A stretch of 64,000 nucleotides of DNA from Methanothrix sp. Its GTDB lineage: Archaea > Halobacteriota > Methanosarcinia > Methanotrichales > Methanotrichaceae. This document shows positions 1-7,652 of this stretch, one piece after another. The position numbers and the translations under genes were made by a program. The DNA lies in assembly GCF_016706325.1 (NCBI RefSeq), contig NZ_JADJJX010000002.1, forward strand, positions 310,001 through 374,000, read 5' to 3'. The notes below the pieces were generated by a model. The model was given only the letters and a program-made list of their open reading frames with translations. It searched no databases and was not told the origin of the DNA. Position 1 is the first letter of the stretch. Each line of letters opens with the position of its first letter.

Positions 1-652
1 GTTGAGGCCAAGGCAGAGGACTGCAGGGAGGGCACAGGCAGCAATAGAAGCTCTGGCCTTCTTCACTGAGAGGGAACATCCCCATGAGCATGCTGAAGCG
101 CAGCTCCTTCTCTGGTCGGCATATTCCGCTTTGGCAGAGGTCGAAGATAAGGTGGAGAACTGCCGCCTGGCAATTGATGCCTGCCGGGCGGCTATCCGGA
201 TCTATGAGGGGCATAGCCCGGCAGAGCATGCTGATGCTCATAAGAGCCTGGGATACAGCTTCATCACCCTGGCAGAGGCAGTGGACAAGGCGGATAACTG
301 CCGAAGGGCGATTGACGCCTACAGTGTGGCCATGGAGTATTACACTGCCGATCTGGCGCCAGGAGAGCATGCTGAGATCTTAAGAGACCTGGCTTATGCT
401 TACATCACCATCTCTGAGGTGGAGGATCGGGAGAAATGGGGCAGAAAGGCTCTTCGAGCCTATAAAAAGGCCTCCAGGATCTTTGAGGCTCTTTCCCTGG
501 AGCTTGAGGCAGAAAATGACCCAGAATCCGCAGAAATGAGGAAATGTGCCGAAAGATGCCGCCGTTCTATGGAGTCCTGCAAAGGAATTCTCAAGGCCAG
601 CCGGAGAACGGGGAGCAGAGCTTCAACTGCAGGAAAGCAAGGGAGCGGGTAA
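1..652 (+). CDS. TPR-like helical repeat protein, 5'-truncated by the window edge
   Basis: The protein is built of repeats of about 48 residues containing an AEVEDK.ENC..AI.AY pattern (units near residues 45, 92 and 140), typical of TPR-like alpha-helical scaffolds; no catalytic motif is seen. The gene enters the window from the left. Frame 1 reads VEAKAEDCRE in bases 1-30, which fits the repeat consensus, and the match then continues in frame 2 from base 32 (AQAAIEAL). One extra G in the G-run near base 31 therefore shifts the frame; it is either a real lesion or a sequencing error. The C-terminus is basic and low in complexity. The next gene begins 2 bases downstream, suggesting co-transcription. 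The function is unknown; a protein-interaction scaffold is an inference. Confidence 0.6.
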   Translation, partial: LRPRQRTAGRAQAAIEALAFFTEREHPHEHAEAQLLLWSAYSALAEVEDKVENCRLAIDACRAAIRIYEGHSPAEHADAHKSLGYSFITLAEAVDKADNCRRAIDAYSVAMEYYTADLAPGEHAEILRDLAYAYITISEVEDREKWGRKALRAYKKASRIFEALSLELEAENDPESAEMRKCAERCRRSMESCKGILKASRRTGSRASTAGKQGSG

Positions 653-653
653 C

Positions 654-1157
654 ATGAAGGATTTGACAGAGATGGATAAGACGGAGTACTTCCGCCGTTC
701 CTACCGGGCGGTGGACGGCCTCTGGTTCATGATGATCGAGAAGAAGCATGGATTTGATGAGGCGCTGGAGCTGGACGAGGCGGTCTGGCGGGTCCTGCCC
801 AAGATCCAGGCCCGGAGCATCAAGTCCATGCTGAATCTGGATTATGGACTTGACGGGCTGAAGGAGGCTATTGCCACCCGTCTGGCCCTGGAGGAGTTCG
901 ATTACGATCTGGAACCAGAGGAGGACGGATTTACAGTGGAGATCCGGCGCTGTCCCTGGCATGATATCATGCTCCGCTCAGGCAGAGAAGGGCTCTCAGA
1001 GAGGGTGAGCGAGGTCATCTGCCTGGCGGAAAACCAGGTCTGGGCGCAGGAGTTCAGCCCGAAGGGCATTGAGGGGGAGGACAAAGAGATAGGGTTCGAG
1101 AGGAGGGAGAGGATCTGTCAGGGTGGCAGCAGATGCAGATTCCGGTTCGGCTGGTAG
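654..1157 (+). CDS. conserved protein resembling the DUF6125 / L-2-amino-thiazoline-4-carboxylate hydrolase-like family
   Basis: The 167-residue protein starts with MDKTEYFRRSY after a short leader and carries KIQARSIKSML near residue 45 and a C-terminal C.GGSRCRF segment. This layout (N-terminal helical part, conserved W/H/Cys residues in the second half) recalls small archaeal and bacterial DUF6125-type proteins, but the assignment is from memory of the pattern only. The ATG at 654 follows a GGGAGCGGG purine stretch and lies 2 bases past the upstream stop, so it was preferred over the longer open frame that begins at 546 inside the previous gene. It is probably co-transcribed with the upstream TPR-like gene. 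The substrate is unknown. Confidence 0.6.
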   Translation: MKDLTEMDKTEYFRRSYRAVDGLWFMMIEKKHGFDEALELDEAVWRVLPKIQARSIKSMLNLDYGLDGLKEAIATRLALEEFDYDLEPEEDGFTVEIRRCPWHDIMLRSGREGLSERVSEVICLAENQVWAQEFSPKGIEGEDKEIGFERRERICQGGSRCRFRFGW

Positions 1158-1182
1158 GTGGAAATAGCCTGCCGGAGCCATC

Positions 1183-1650
1183 TCATCCCCGGCCTCTCTC
1201 TGCATCATCGAAGTCCGCATTGATGTGGCTTCCATCGCAGAATGGCTTTTTCCTGGAGGCTCCACACCTGCACAGGGCATAGACCCCCTCCCGTGCTACC
1301 TCATCGCCACTGGAATTGAGCAGGCGGCACTTCCCTTCCACCAGCAGAGGGCCACTCTTCACCACCTTGATGGAGGCATATGTACCATCTGATACATCCC
1401 CTTCCCCGGGCTGGGGCCCCTCCTCCTCGAGCGGGGGCTTTCTTTGTTTGTAGCTCAAAGCACCGGAAGGGCAGCGGTCTATCACCCTCATGATCTCCTC
1501 CAGGCTTGCGCCCCGCATATCTATCCAGGGTTTGCTATCGCGGTTGAAGACACCAGGCAGTCCCTTTATGCATTCCTGCGCATGTATGCACTTTTCCGGA
1601 TTCCATTGCACTGTCAGCCCTTCACGGGTGTACTCTTTCATTGCCATCAT
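1183..1650 (-). CDS. iron-sulfur protein: divergent mono-cluster domain plus CDGSH domain
   Basis: The protein has two recognisable domains. The first (about residues 1-65 from the chosen start) has the WNPEKCIHAQECIKGLPGVF pattern and a later RCPSGAL of the Fer4_19/DUF1271 single-cluster family. The second, at the C-terminus, has ALCRCGASRKKPFCDGSH, the 2Fe-2S-binding CDGSH motif with its three Cys and one His. A likely role is small-molecule electron transfer or cluster handling in the cytoplasm. The start at 1650 follows a GAGGG Shine-Dalgarno-like stretch about 5 bases upstream; a longer frame to 1698 exists but has no ribosome site. The gene is divergent from mscL and shares the intergenic region. 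Confidence 0.85.
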   Translation of the reverse strand: MMAMKEYTREGLTVQWNPEKCIHAQECIKGLPGVFNRDSKPWIDMRGASLEEIMRVIDRCPSGALSYKQRKPPLEEEGPQPGEGDVSDGTYASIKVVKSGPLLVEGKCRLLNSSGDEVAREGVYALCRCGASRKKPFCDGSHINADFDDAERGRG

Positions 1651-1716
1651 ATGGGCCCTCTTTCTACTTGGCCTTTCCGGCAATTCAGAAATCAACATCA
1701 GCTTTGTCCAAAAGGA

Positions 1717-1772
1717 TTTATATCTTAAGAGAAGGAAACAATATAGTGTTTCATCTATTGGAGTGATTCTCT
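1717..1772 (+). promoter_or_regulatory. mscL promoter and ribosome binding site
   Basis: A TATA-like TTTATATCT lies around 1717-1725, and GGAGTGAT lies 5 bases before the ATG at 1773. The spacing fits an archaeal promoter with a short 5' leader of about 25 bases. Confidence 0.5.
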
Positions 1773-2210
1773 ATGGGAATTATTAGCGAATTTAAGGAAT
1801 TCGCAGTGAAGGGCAATGCTGTGGATATGGCGGTGGGCATAATCATTGGGGCAGCATTCGGCAGCATAGTCAATTCGCTTGTGAATGATATTATTATGCC
1901 GCCAATTGGCATGCTGACCGGAGGGATAAACTTCGCCGACATGTTCGTGGCTCTTGATGGTAAGACCTACGCCAGCCTGGCAGAGGCGCAGGCGGTATCT
2001 GCTCCCACTCTCAATTATGGTCTATTCATAAATGCAGTAATCAGCTTTATCATAGTGGCTTTTGCCGTGTTCATGCTGGTGCGACAGATAAATGCTCTGA
2101 AGAAAGCACCGGCGCCTGCTGATCCTACCACCAAGGAATGCCCGTACTGCAAAGAGAGCATCGCCAAGACAGCGACCAAATGCAAGTACTGCACCGCCGA
2201 TCTCAAATAA
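1773..2210 (+). CDS. mscL: large-conductance mechanosensitive channel MscL with C-terminal zinc ribbon
   Basis: MscL opens a wide pore under membrane tension to release solutes during hypo-osmotic shock. The 145-residue protein begins with an amphipathic N-terminal helix (EFKEFAVKGN), then TM1 (about 14-40, with the conserved AVGIIIGAAFG glycines), a periplasmic-side loop, and TM2 (about 81-104, ending in MLVRQIN). After the usual cytoplasmic linker (KKAPAPADPTTKECPYC) there is a CPYC...CKYC zinc ribbon, Cys 123, 126, 137 and 140, which ordinary bacterial MscL lacks. A strong GGAGTGAT ribosome site precedes the ATG. The gene appears monocistronic, with a T-rich terminator right after it. Confidence 0.96.
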   Translation: MGIISEFKEFAVKGNAVDMAVGIIIGAAFGSIVNSLVNDIIMPPIGMLTGGINFADMFVALDGKTYASLAEAQAVSAPTLNYGLFINAVISFIIVAFAVFMLVRQINALKKAPAPADPTTKECPYCKESIAKTATKCKYCTADLK

Positions 2211-2215
2211 ATCGG

Positions 2216-2266
2216 CCCTTTTTATTTTTATTATTTTTGACTTTTATTTCTCCTTTTTATTTTTCC
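2216..2266 (+). terminator. T-rich archaeal terminator after mscL
   Basis: Several runs of four or five T occur within 50 bases immediately downstream of the mscL stop, without a strong hairpin. This is the typical form of intrinsic archaeal termination. Confidence 0.6.
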
Positions 2267-2448
2267 ATGAAGATCTTCGATACCAATACAACCGGTCCGC
2301 CCTCGGGGGATTGGCCCTCTGTTCAGGTAAGTTATAAATAACCATCAGATATCCAGTCCTGTCAAGATGAGAGAATCAGCTCATGATCTCGGGGAATTAT
2401 ACAAATCATGAATAGACCGGACGCACTATCATGGAAGGGTATTAGCCC

Positions 2449-3756
2449 ATGTTGCATGAGATCTTAGTCATCATCATTCTTATACTGGCAAATGGCGCCT
2501 TCTCCATGGCGGAGATGGCAGTCGTCTTATCGCGAAAGACCAGGCTCCGCCAGATGGCAGATCAGGGGGATAAGGGTGCCAGCATCGCTCTGGAGCTGGC
2601 AGACAACCCCAATCTGTTTCTCTCCTCTGCTCAGACAGGGATGACTCTGATAGCCACACTTACCGGGGCCTTTGGAGGAGCGACAATATCCGATGAGGTG
2701 GCTGGATATCTGCTCATAATTTTTCCCGCTCTGACCCATTACAGCCATGGAATTGCTCTGGCTTTAGTAGTCCTGTCTATTACCTTCGTCAATCTGGTCA
2801 TAGGAGAGCTGGTACCAAAGAGGATCGCCCTCTCCAATCCGGAGCGAATTGCATCCTGGTCGGCATCTCCGTTGAGTACTTTTTCCAGGATTGCATCCCC
2901 GGTGGTTCTTCTCCTGAGCAAATCCACAGAGTTTGTCCTCCAGGCCCTGGGGATCAATTCCAATGCCGAGCCGGAGGTGACAGAAGAAGAGATAAAGATC
3001 ATGATAGACCGGGGGACAATGGCCGGGGTGATCGAGGAGGATGAGCAGGACATAGTGGAGAGGGTCTTCTCATTGGGAGAGAGAAAGGTCAGCTCCATTA
3101 TGACCCCCAGGGGAAAGATAGTCTGGCTTGACGTTCATGAGAGCCTCCAGGAGATCCAAAGGAAGGCTGCCAGTGTGCCGTACACCATCTTTCCGGTCTG
3201 CAGCAGGAAGCTGGATAATGTTCTGGGAGTGATCCAGTCCAAGGATGTTCTGAACTGCGAGCTCAATAGAAAGCCGATCGATCTGAGGCCATTGCTGCTG
3301 CCACCCCTATTTGTCCCGGAGAGCATGAGGGCTTTGAAGGTGCTGGAGAAGTTCAAGCAGACGGGAATCCATCTGGCCATTGTGCTGGATGAGTATGGCA
3401 CAGTGCAGGGGGTGGTGGCGCTGGTGGATCTTCTGGAGGGGCTGGTGGGAGATATCCCCCATATCCATGAGCTGAGCGAGCCCCAGATCCTGCGCAGAAG
3501 CGACGGCTCCTGGCTGGTGGACGGGGTTATGCTTGTGAGCGAATTCAAAGATAAGCTGGGCATCGAGAGGCTCCCTGATGAGGATGATGGAACCTATCAG
3601 ACCATGGGCGGTTTCATGATGACCCACCTGGAGAAGATCCCTGTCACAGGAGACAAATTCGAATGGGGTGGATATCGCTTCGAGGTCGTGGATATGGATG
3701 AGCGCCGGGTGGACAAGGTGCTGGTAGCTCCTCTTGCTCAGGATGTGGCCGGCTAG
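2449..3756 (+). CDS. CNNM/HlyC-CorC family membrane protein (DUF21, tandem CBS, CorC_HlyC)
   Basis: The 435-residue protein has an N-terminal DUF21 membrane domain with about four hydrophobic segments (residues 1-25, 60-85, 90-125, 130-160 with a PKRIAL motif), then EEEIKIMIDRG, paired CBS domains (about 200-325, containing SIMTPRGKIVWLD and DEYGTVQGVV) and a C-terminal CorC_HlyC domain (about 345-430, DGSWLVDG and DEDDGTYQTMGG). Family members are linked to Mg/Co or Na-coupled cation transport; the 'hemolysin' name in databases is historical. The length fits the family. AAGGG upstream of the ATG supports the start. queC follows about 50 bases downstream in the same direction. Confidence 0.93.
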   Translation: MLHEILVIIILILANGAFSMAEMAVVLSRKTRLRQMADQGDKGASIALELADNPNLFLSSAQTGMTLIATLTGAFGGATISDEVAGYLLIIFPALTHYSHGIALALVVLSITFVNLVIGELVPKRIALSNPERIASWSASPLSTFSRIASPVVLLLSKSTEFVLQALGINSNAEPEVTEEEIKIMIDRGTMAGVIEEDEQDIVERVFSLGERKVSSIMTPRGKIVWLDVHESLQEIQRKAASVPYTIFPVCSRKLDNVLGVIQSKDVLNCELNRKPIDLRPLLLPPLFVPESMRALKVLEKFKQTGIHLAIVLDEYGTVQGVVALVDLLEGLVGDIPHIHELSEPQILRRSDGSWLVDGVMLVSEFKDKLGIERLPDEDDGTYQTMGGFMMTHLEKIPVTGDKFEWGGYRFEVVDMDERRVDKVLVAPLAQDVAG

Positions 3757-3805
3757 GGCACCTGGATGGCAGTCTTATGCTCAAGAAAAGGGAGATAGGA
3801 ATGAA

Positions 3806-4468
3806 ATGAAGGCGGTTTTAATATACTCCGGTGGTCTGGATTCGAGCACATTGCTCTACAGATTGCTGGCCGATGGCTATCAGGTTGATGCCCTCACCTT
3901 CAACTATGCCCAGAGGCATAAAAAGGAGATAGAGTGCGCAAGAGTCATCACCTCCAGGCTGGATATCACCCACCACATCATCGATCTCTCCTCTCTGGCT
4001 GCATTTCTGGGGCAAAGCGCACTCCTGGGGAAGGGGGAGGTGCCCAGAGGTCTTTATACTGAGGAGTCTGCCAGGCAGACGGTAGTGCCAAACAGAAATA
4101 TGATAATGCTCTCTGTGGCTGCGGGCTATGCCGAGGCCCAGAGAATCCCGGAGCTGTTTTATGCCGCTCACAGGAATGATCTGACGATCTATCCCGACTG
4201 CCGGCCGGAGTTCGTTGATGCCCTCAAGCCCGCCATAAGGCTGGGCACAGCCTGGCATCCCGTCCAACTGCGAGCACCCTTTTTGGATATGACCAAGGCA
4301 GAGATCGTGAGGATGGGCCTTGAGCTGCAGGTTCCCTATGAGCTCACCTGGTCATGCTACCTGGGAATGGATAAGCCCTGCCGCTCCTGCCCCACCTGCA
4401 TTGAGAGGGAGGAGGCCTTTGCCCTATGCGGTTGCCGGGACCCTCTGGTGGAGATGGACGGCGCATAG
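3806..4468 (+). CDS. queC: 7-cyano-7-deazaguanine (preQ0) synthase
   Basis: QueC converts 7-carboxy-7-deazaguanine plus ammonia and ATP to preQ0, the precursor of archaeosine in tRNA. The 220-residue protein shows the PP-loop SGGLDSS at residues 8-14 and the zinc site Cys184, Cys192, Cys195 and Cys198 (C...C..C..C) near the C-terminus, plus RNMIMLS. The ATG at 3806 was chosen because it places the PP-loop at the usual distance and follows GGGAGAT; the ATG at 3801 is out of frame and stops at once. It may be co-transcribed with the upstream CNNM-like gene and the downstream phosphoribosyltransferase, though no other archaeosine gene is adjacent. Confidence 0.95.
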   Translation: MKAVLIYSGGLDSSTLLYRLLADGYQVDALTFNYAQRHKKEIECARVITSRLDITHHIIDLSSLAAFLGQSALLGKGEVPRGLYTEESARQTVVPNRNMIMLSVAAGYAEAQRIPELFYAAHRNDLTIYPDCRPEFVDALKPAIRLGTAWHPVQLRAPFLDMTKAEIVRMGLELQVPYELTWSCYLGMDKPCRSCPTCIEREEAFALCGCRDPLVEMDGA

Positions 4469-4525
4469 CCCTGTTCAACCCTCAGATCGAAAAAATATAA
4501 GATGGTGTAACGCATAGGCCCGAAT

Positions 4526-5092
4526 ATGCTGGATAGGCTTAGGAGATCATTGCTGGAGGCCCCGGTATTCAAGCGGGGAGGGTATGATTACTTCATTCAT
4601 CCAATCACAGACGGCGTTCCTGAGATCAGGCCGGATCTGATCCGGGAGGTCACGGCTAACATTGTGCGGATCGCCAATCTGGATGTGGACAAGATTGTGA
4701 CAGTTGAGGCGATGGGAATTCCCATTGGCATAGTGCTTTCCATTCTCTGCGATATTCCCCTGGTGATTATCAGAAAGCGTAAATACGGCCTGCCGAATGA
4801 GATCGAGATAGATAAGGCTACCGGCTACTCCAGGTCTCAGCTCTTCTTGAATGGCATAAAGAAGGGGGATAGAGTGATTGTGGTCGATGATGTGATCAGC
4901 ACTGGCGGAACCCTCAAGGCCACACTGGACTCGCTCAAGATGGCCGGGGCAGAGGTGATGGATGTGGTGATTGTGGTGGAGAGAGGTGATGGCGCAGAGC
5001 GGCTGAGAGCCCAGGGCTATGAGCTGAAGACAATGGTCAGAGTCAAGGTGGAAGATGGCCGGGTCTCTGAGGTCATAGAGAGCAGAAGATAG
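4526..5092 (+). CDS. hpt: hypoxanthine/guanine phosphoribosyltransferase, archaeal type
   Basis: This enzyme salvages purine bases by joining them to PRPP. The 188-residue protein carries the PRPP-binding signature VIVVDDVISTGGT at residues 117-129, and its N-terminus (FKRGGYDYFIHPITDGVPEI) matches archaeal HGPRTase rather than bacterial Hpt. RKRKYGLP and GYSRSQLFLNG are also typical of the archaeal family. The length is normal. A DUF357 gene starts 10 bases downstream on the same strand, an arrangement that suggests an operon. It could alternatively favour adenine, since archaeal HPRT and APRT-like proteins are similar. Confidence 0.93.
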   Translation: MLDRLRRSLLEAPVFKRGGYDYFIHPITDGVPEIRPDLIREVTANIVRIANLDVDKIVTVEAMGIPIGIVLSILCDIPLVIIRKRKYGLPNEIEIDKATGYSRSQLFLNGIKKGDRVIVVDDVISTGGTLKATLDSLKMAGAEVMDVVIVVERGDGAERLRAQGYELKTMVRVKVEDGRVSEVIESRR

Positions 5093-5102
5093 AGATGATA
5101 CA

Positions 5103-5405
5103 ATGGAAGGCCCGGATGGTAGAAAGAGGAACCTGGAAGCTGACCTTTTAAACGAGACTGCTAAGTGGCGGGAGAGGGGAGAGTCTCTCTTCGAGCAGCT
5201 ATCCGGGGATGAAGATATGCTGGAGAACATCTCCGCCTATCTATCTGATTCTCACTATTTTCTGGAACAGGATGATCTGATCAGAGCCTTTGAGGCGGTC
5301 ATCTGGGCCTGGGCCTGGATGGAGATCGGCCTGGAGAAGGGTCTATTGCATCAGGACCAAGCTGAAGGAGGATCTGCTCTTGCAGAGACCTCATTGAAGG
5401 GCTGA
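5103..5405 (+). CDS. DUF357 family protein
   Basis: The small acidic helical protein (100 residues) has the archaeal DUF357 signature ISAYLSDSHYFLEQDDLIRA followed by an AxxWAWAWMEIG segment. The family is widespread in Euryarchaeota, and its biochemical role is not established as far as I know. It follows hpt by 10 bases and is probably co-transcribed. The last 15 or so residues are low in complexity and run into the tandem-repeat tract that begins 25 bases after the stop. Confidence 0.85.
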   Translation: MEGPDGRKRNLEADLLNETAKWRERGESLFEQLSGDEDMLENISAYLSDSHYFLEQDDLIRAFEAVIWAWAWMEIGLEKGLLHQDQAEGGSALAETSLKG

Positions 5406-5430
5406 TGGGAGGCCACTCTTGAAGAATGAT

Positions 5431-5627
5431 CCAGTCTGACCTCCCATCCAGTCTGACCTCCCATCCAGTCTGACCTCCCATCCAGTCTGACCTCCCATCC
5501 AGTCTGACCTCCCATCCAGTCTGACCTCCCATCCAGTCTGACCTCCCATCCAGTCTGACCTCCCATCCAGTCTGATCTCTCATCCAGTCTGACCTCCCAT
5601 CCAGACTGACCTCATCCAGACTGACCC
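5431..5627. repeat. 17-bp tandem minisatellite
   Basis: About eleven to twelve copies of a 17-bp unit (CCAGTCTGACCTCCCAT) stand head to tail, with variants in the last three copies. The tract sits between the DUF357 stop and the next promoter. The unit length is not a multiple of three, so the open frames across it are artefacts. Confidence 0.97.
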
Positions 5628-5669
5628 GGATTTATACTAACCTTAGGTTACTATTATATACTTAGACGT

Positions 5670-5684
5670 AGCCACATAGTGGCT
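5670..5684 (+). promoter_or_regulatory. palindrome overlapping the probable transcription start of the HExxH gene
   Basis: AGCCAC-ATA-GTGGCT is a perfect 6-bp inverted repeat ending 4 bases before the ATG at 5689. TATA-like stretches (TTTATACTA near 5631 and TATTATATAC near 5652) lie upstream. The second would put the start of transcription inside the palindrome, so a regulator site or a 5' hairpin is possible. Confidence 0.4.
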
Positions 5685-5688
5685 TGAA

Positions 5689-6189
5689 ATGAGAACTGAT
5701 TACATCGGCCGCCTGGATGAGGCAAGATCCCTGGCGGACATATTCGAGGTGGTAAAGGCCCTGGTAGAAAAGAGCATGGGCAAATGTAGGGGCGGATTGA
5801 TGCTGGGCATGGCAAACCTGGGAAATGATCCCCAGGGCTTTCTGGGTGGCTTCTTCACCACAGGCTCCAATGTCATTGTCCTGAACAAGATACCACTGCA
5901 GAGGATTATGGAGACCCGCCCCGAGCTTTACAAGCCCTATGCATTCCATGTTCTCCTGCATGAGTACATCCACTCCCTGGGCTATCTGGACGAGTCTGAG
6001 GTGAAGAGAATGGTCTATCGGATCAGCAGGGAGGCTCTGGGCGAGGAGCATCTGGCAACCCAGATCGCAGCCAGCACATCTGGGTTCATCAAGCATCTCA
6101 CCTATCCCCATGTATCCTGGAAGGCGGACGATGAGGGAATCGAGCTGGTGGCGGGCTTCGACCGCTCCAGCACCTCCTATATCGCTTAG
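5689..6189 (+). CDS. archaeal HExxH protein, putative zinc metallopeptidase
   Basis: The 166-residue soluble protein contains HEYIHSLG at residues 91-98, a classic zincin HExxH motif with the two His ligands and the catalytic Glu. A third ligand cannot be assigned confidently; Glu117 or His121 downstream are candidates. There is no signal peptide, so a cytoplasmic role is likely. I do not recognise a characterised family member. The gene has its own AT-rich promoter with a palindrome at the start. It ends about 45 bases before the flavoprotein gene, which has its own TATA-like sequence, so it need not be in an operon. Confidence 0.8.
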   Translation: MRTDYIGRLDEARSLADIFEVVKALVEKSMGKCRGGLMLGMANLGNDPQGFLGGFFTTGSNVIVLNKIPLQRIMETRPELYKPYAFHVLLHEYIHSLGYLDESEVKRMVYRISREALGEEHLATQIAASTSGFIKHLTYPHVSWKADDEGIELVAGFDRSSTSYIA

Positions 6190-6236
6190 ATTGGCTCATA
6201 TTTTTAAGCGATCAGCGCCATTTAGTATCCGATATC

Positions 6237-7652
6237 ATGAACAGCATGGAAAAATTTGATCTCATAGTCATCGGCTCGGGCGCTGGGGCACTGGTGGCAG
6301 CTCAAGCAGCTCGCGCGGGAAGAAGGACGGCATTGGTAGACCAGGGCCCGATGGGCGGGACCTGCCTGAACAACGGCTGCATTCCCTCCAAGATGCTCAT
6401 CCATCCGGCGGACATGATCAGGAGCATCCAGGAGGCGGGGGCGGTGGGGGTGCACGCCAGGATCGATAAAATCGATTTTCCTATGATCATGAGAAGGATG
6501 CATCAGGTGGTGGATGGGGGGCGGGCTCATATGGAAGAGACCATCAGCTCCAGGAGCAATCTCACCTATTATAATGAGAAGGCAGAGTTCATCGAGGATT
6601 ATATCCTTAAGGTGGGATCGAAGACCCTCACCGCCCCCCAGTTTGTCATCGCCAGCGGTTCTCGCTCCCTTGTTCCGCCCATCCCCGGCCTGGAGGAATC
6701 GGGATATCTGGACAATGTATCTCTTCTGGAGCTGAAAGAGCCCCCCAAAAGCCTGATCATCATTGGAGGAGGCTATATTGGCTGCGAGTACGGCCACTTC
6801 TTCTCTGCCATGGGAACTGAGGTCACCATCCTGGGGCGTGGCCCCCGGCTCCTGGGCAACGAGGATCCGGAGGTCTCAGAACGGCTGCATGAGAGCCTCT
6901 CCCGCTACTGCCGGGTCCTCACCGGCCATGAGGTCCTGATGGTCGAGAGAAGCGGGAAAGGCAAGGTCGTCTCGGCAAGAGAGGCCAAAGATGGCCAGAT
7001 CAAGCAGTTTGAGGGGGAGGAGGTCCTCCTTGCCGCTGGCCGCCGCTCCAATTCCGATCTTCTCCATCCAGAGGGGACAGGGGTGGAGACCGACCGGGGA
7101 GGATGGATCAAGGTGGATGAATACCTGAGGACCAGCAAGGAGGGCATCTGGGCTCTGGGCGATGCCACTGGCAAGCACATGTTCCGCCACACCGCCAACT
7201 ATGAGGCCCGCACTGTGGCCCACAACATCCTCCAGGCGAAGGATGAGTCCGGCTGGATAGCAGCAGACTACCATGCTGTTCCTTATGCTGTATTCTCCCA
7301 TCCTACTGTGGCCGGTGTGGGCATGAAGGAGGAGGAGGCAGCAGCCAAAGGCCTGAAGGTGCTGGTGGAAAGGGCGAAGTATACCGATTCGGCCAAGGGA
7401 GTGGCCATGGCTGAGGAACAGGGCTTTGTCAAGATGATCCTGGAGGAGGAGACAGGAAAGATCCTGGGGGCGAGGATCATCGGCTCCTCCGCTCCGGAGC
7501 TGATCCAGCAGGTGGTATATCTGATGAACACCGACCGCCAGGACCTGGCAACTGCAATGAGCTCTCAGATCATCCATCCCACCATCAATGAGGTTTTGGG
7601 AAGGGTTTTCGCCAGGCTGGAGCGCTCCCTTGTCCGAGAACCATTATCATGA
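6237..7652 (+). CDS. dihydrolipoamide dehydrogenase-like pyridine nucleotide-disulfide oxidoreductase
   Basis: The 471-residue flavoprotein has an N-terminal FAD site (GSGAGALVAAQAA, about 13-25), the redox-active disulfide GGTCLNNGCIPSK (Cys43 and Cys48), an NAD(P)-binding GGGYIGCEYGHFF near 180, the second FAD motif GDATG near 315, and the C-terminal dimerisation domain with His447-Pro and Glu452, the catalytic base pair of lipoamide dehydrogenases. No 2-oxoacid dehydrogenase genes are nearby, so the disulfide substrate is uncertain; mercuric- or mycothione-reductase-like relatives are alternatives. Its stop overlaps the radical SAM start by 4 bases (ATGA), implying translational coupling and a shared role. 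Confidence 0.9.
   Translation: MNSMEKFDLIVIGSGAGALVAAQAARAGRRTALVDQGPMGGTCLNNGCIPSKMLIHPADMIRSIQEAGAVGVHARIDKIDFPMIMRRMHQVVDGGRAHMEETISSRSNLTYYNEKAEFIEDYILKVGSKTLTAPQFVIASGSRSLVPPIPGLEESGYLDNVSLLELKEPPKSLIIIGGGYIGCEYGHFFSAMGTEVTILGRGPRLLGNEDPEVSERLHESLSRYCRVLTGHEVLMVERSGKGKVVSAREAKDGQIKQFEGEEVLLAAGRRSNSDLLHPEGTGVETDRGGWIKVDEYLRTSKEGIWALGDATGKHMFRHTANYEARTVAHNILQAKDESGWIAADYHAVPYAVFSHPTVAGVGMKEEEAAAKGLKVLVERAKYTDSAKGVAMAEEQGFVKMILEEETGKILGARIIGSSAPELIQQVVYLMNTDRQDLATAMSSQIIHPTINEVLGRVFARLERSLVREPLS

Noticed and set aside
5299..5583. Minus-strand frames of GWEVRLDGRSDW repeats
   Set aside because: They are produced by the 17-bp tandem repeat cycling through three frames.
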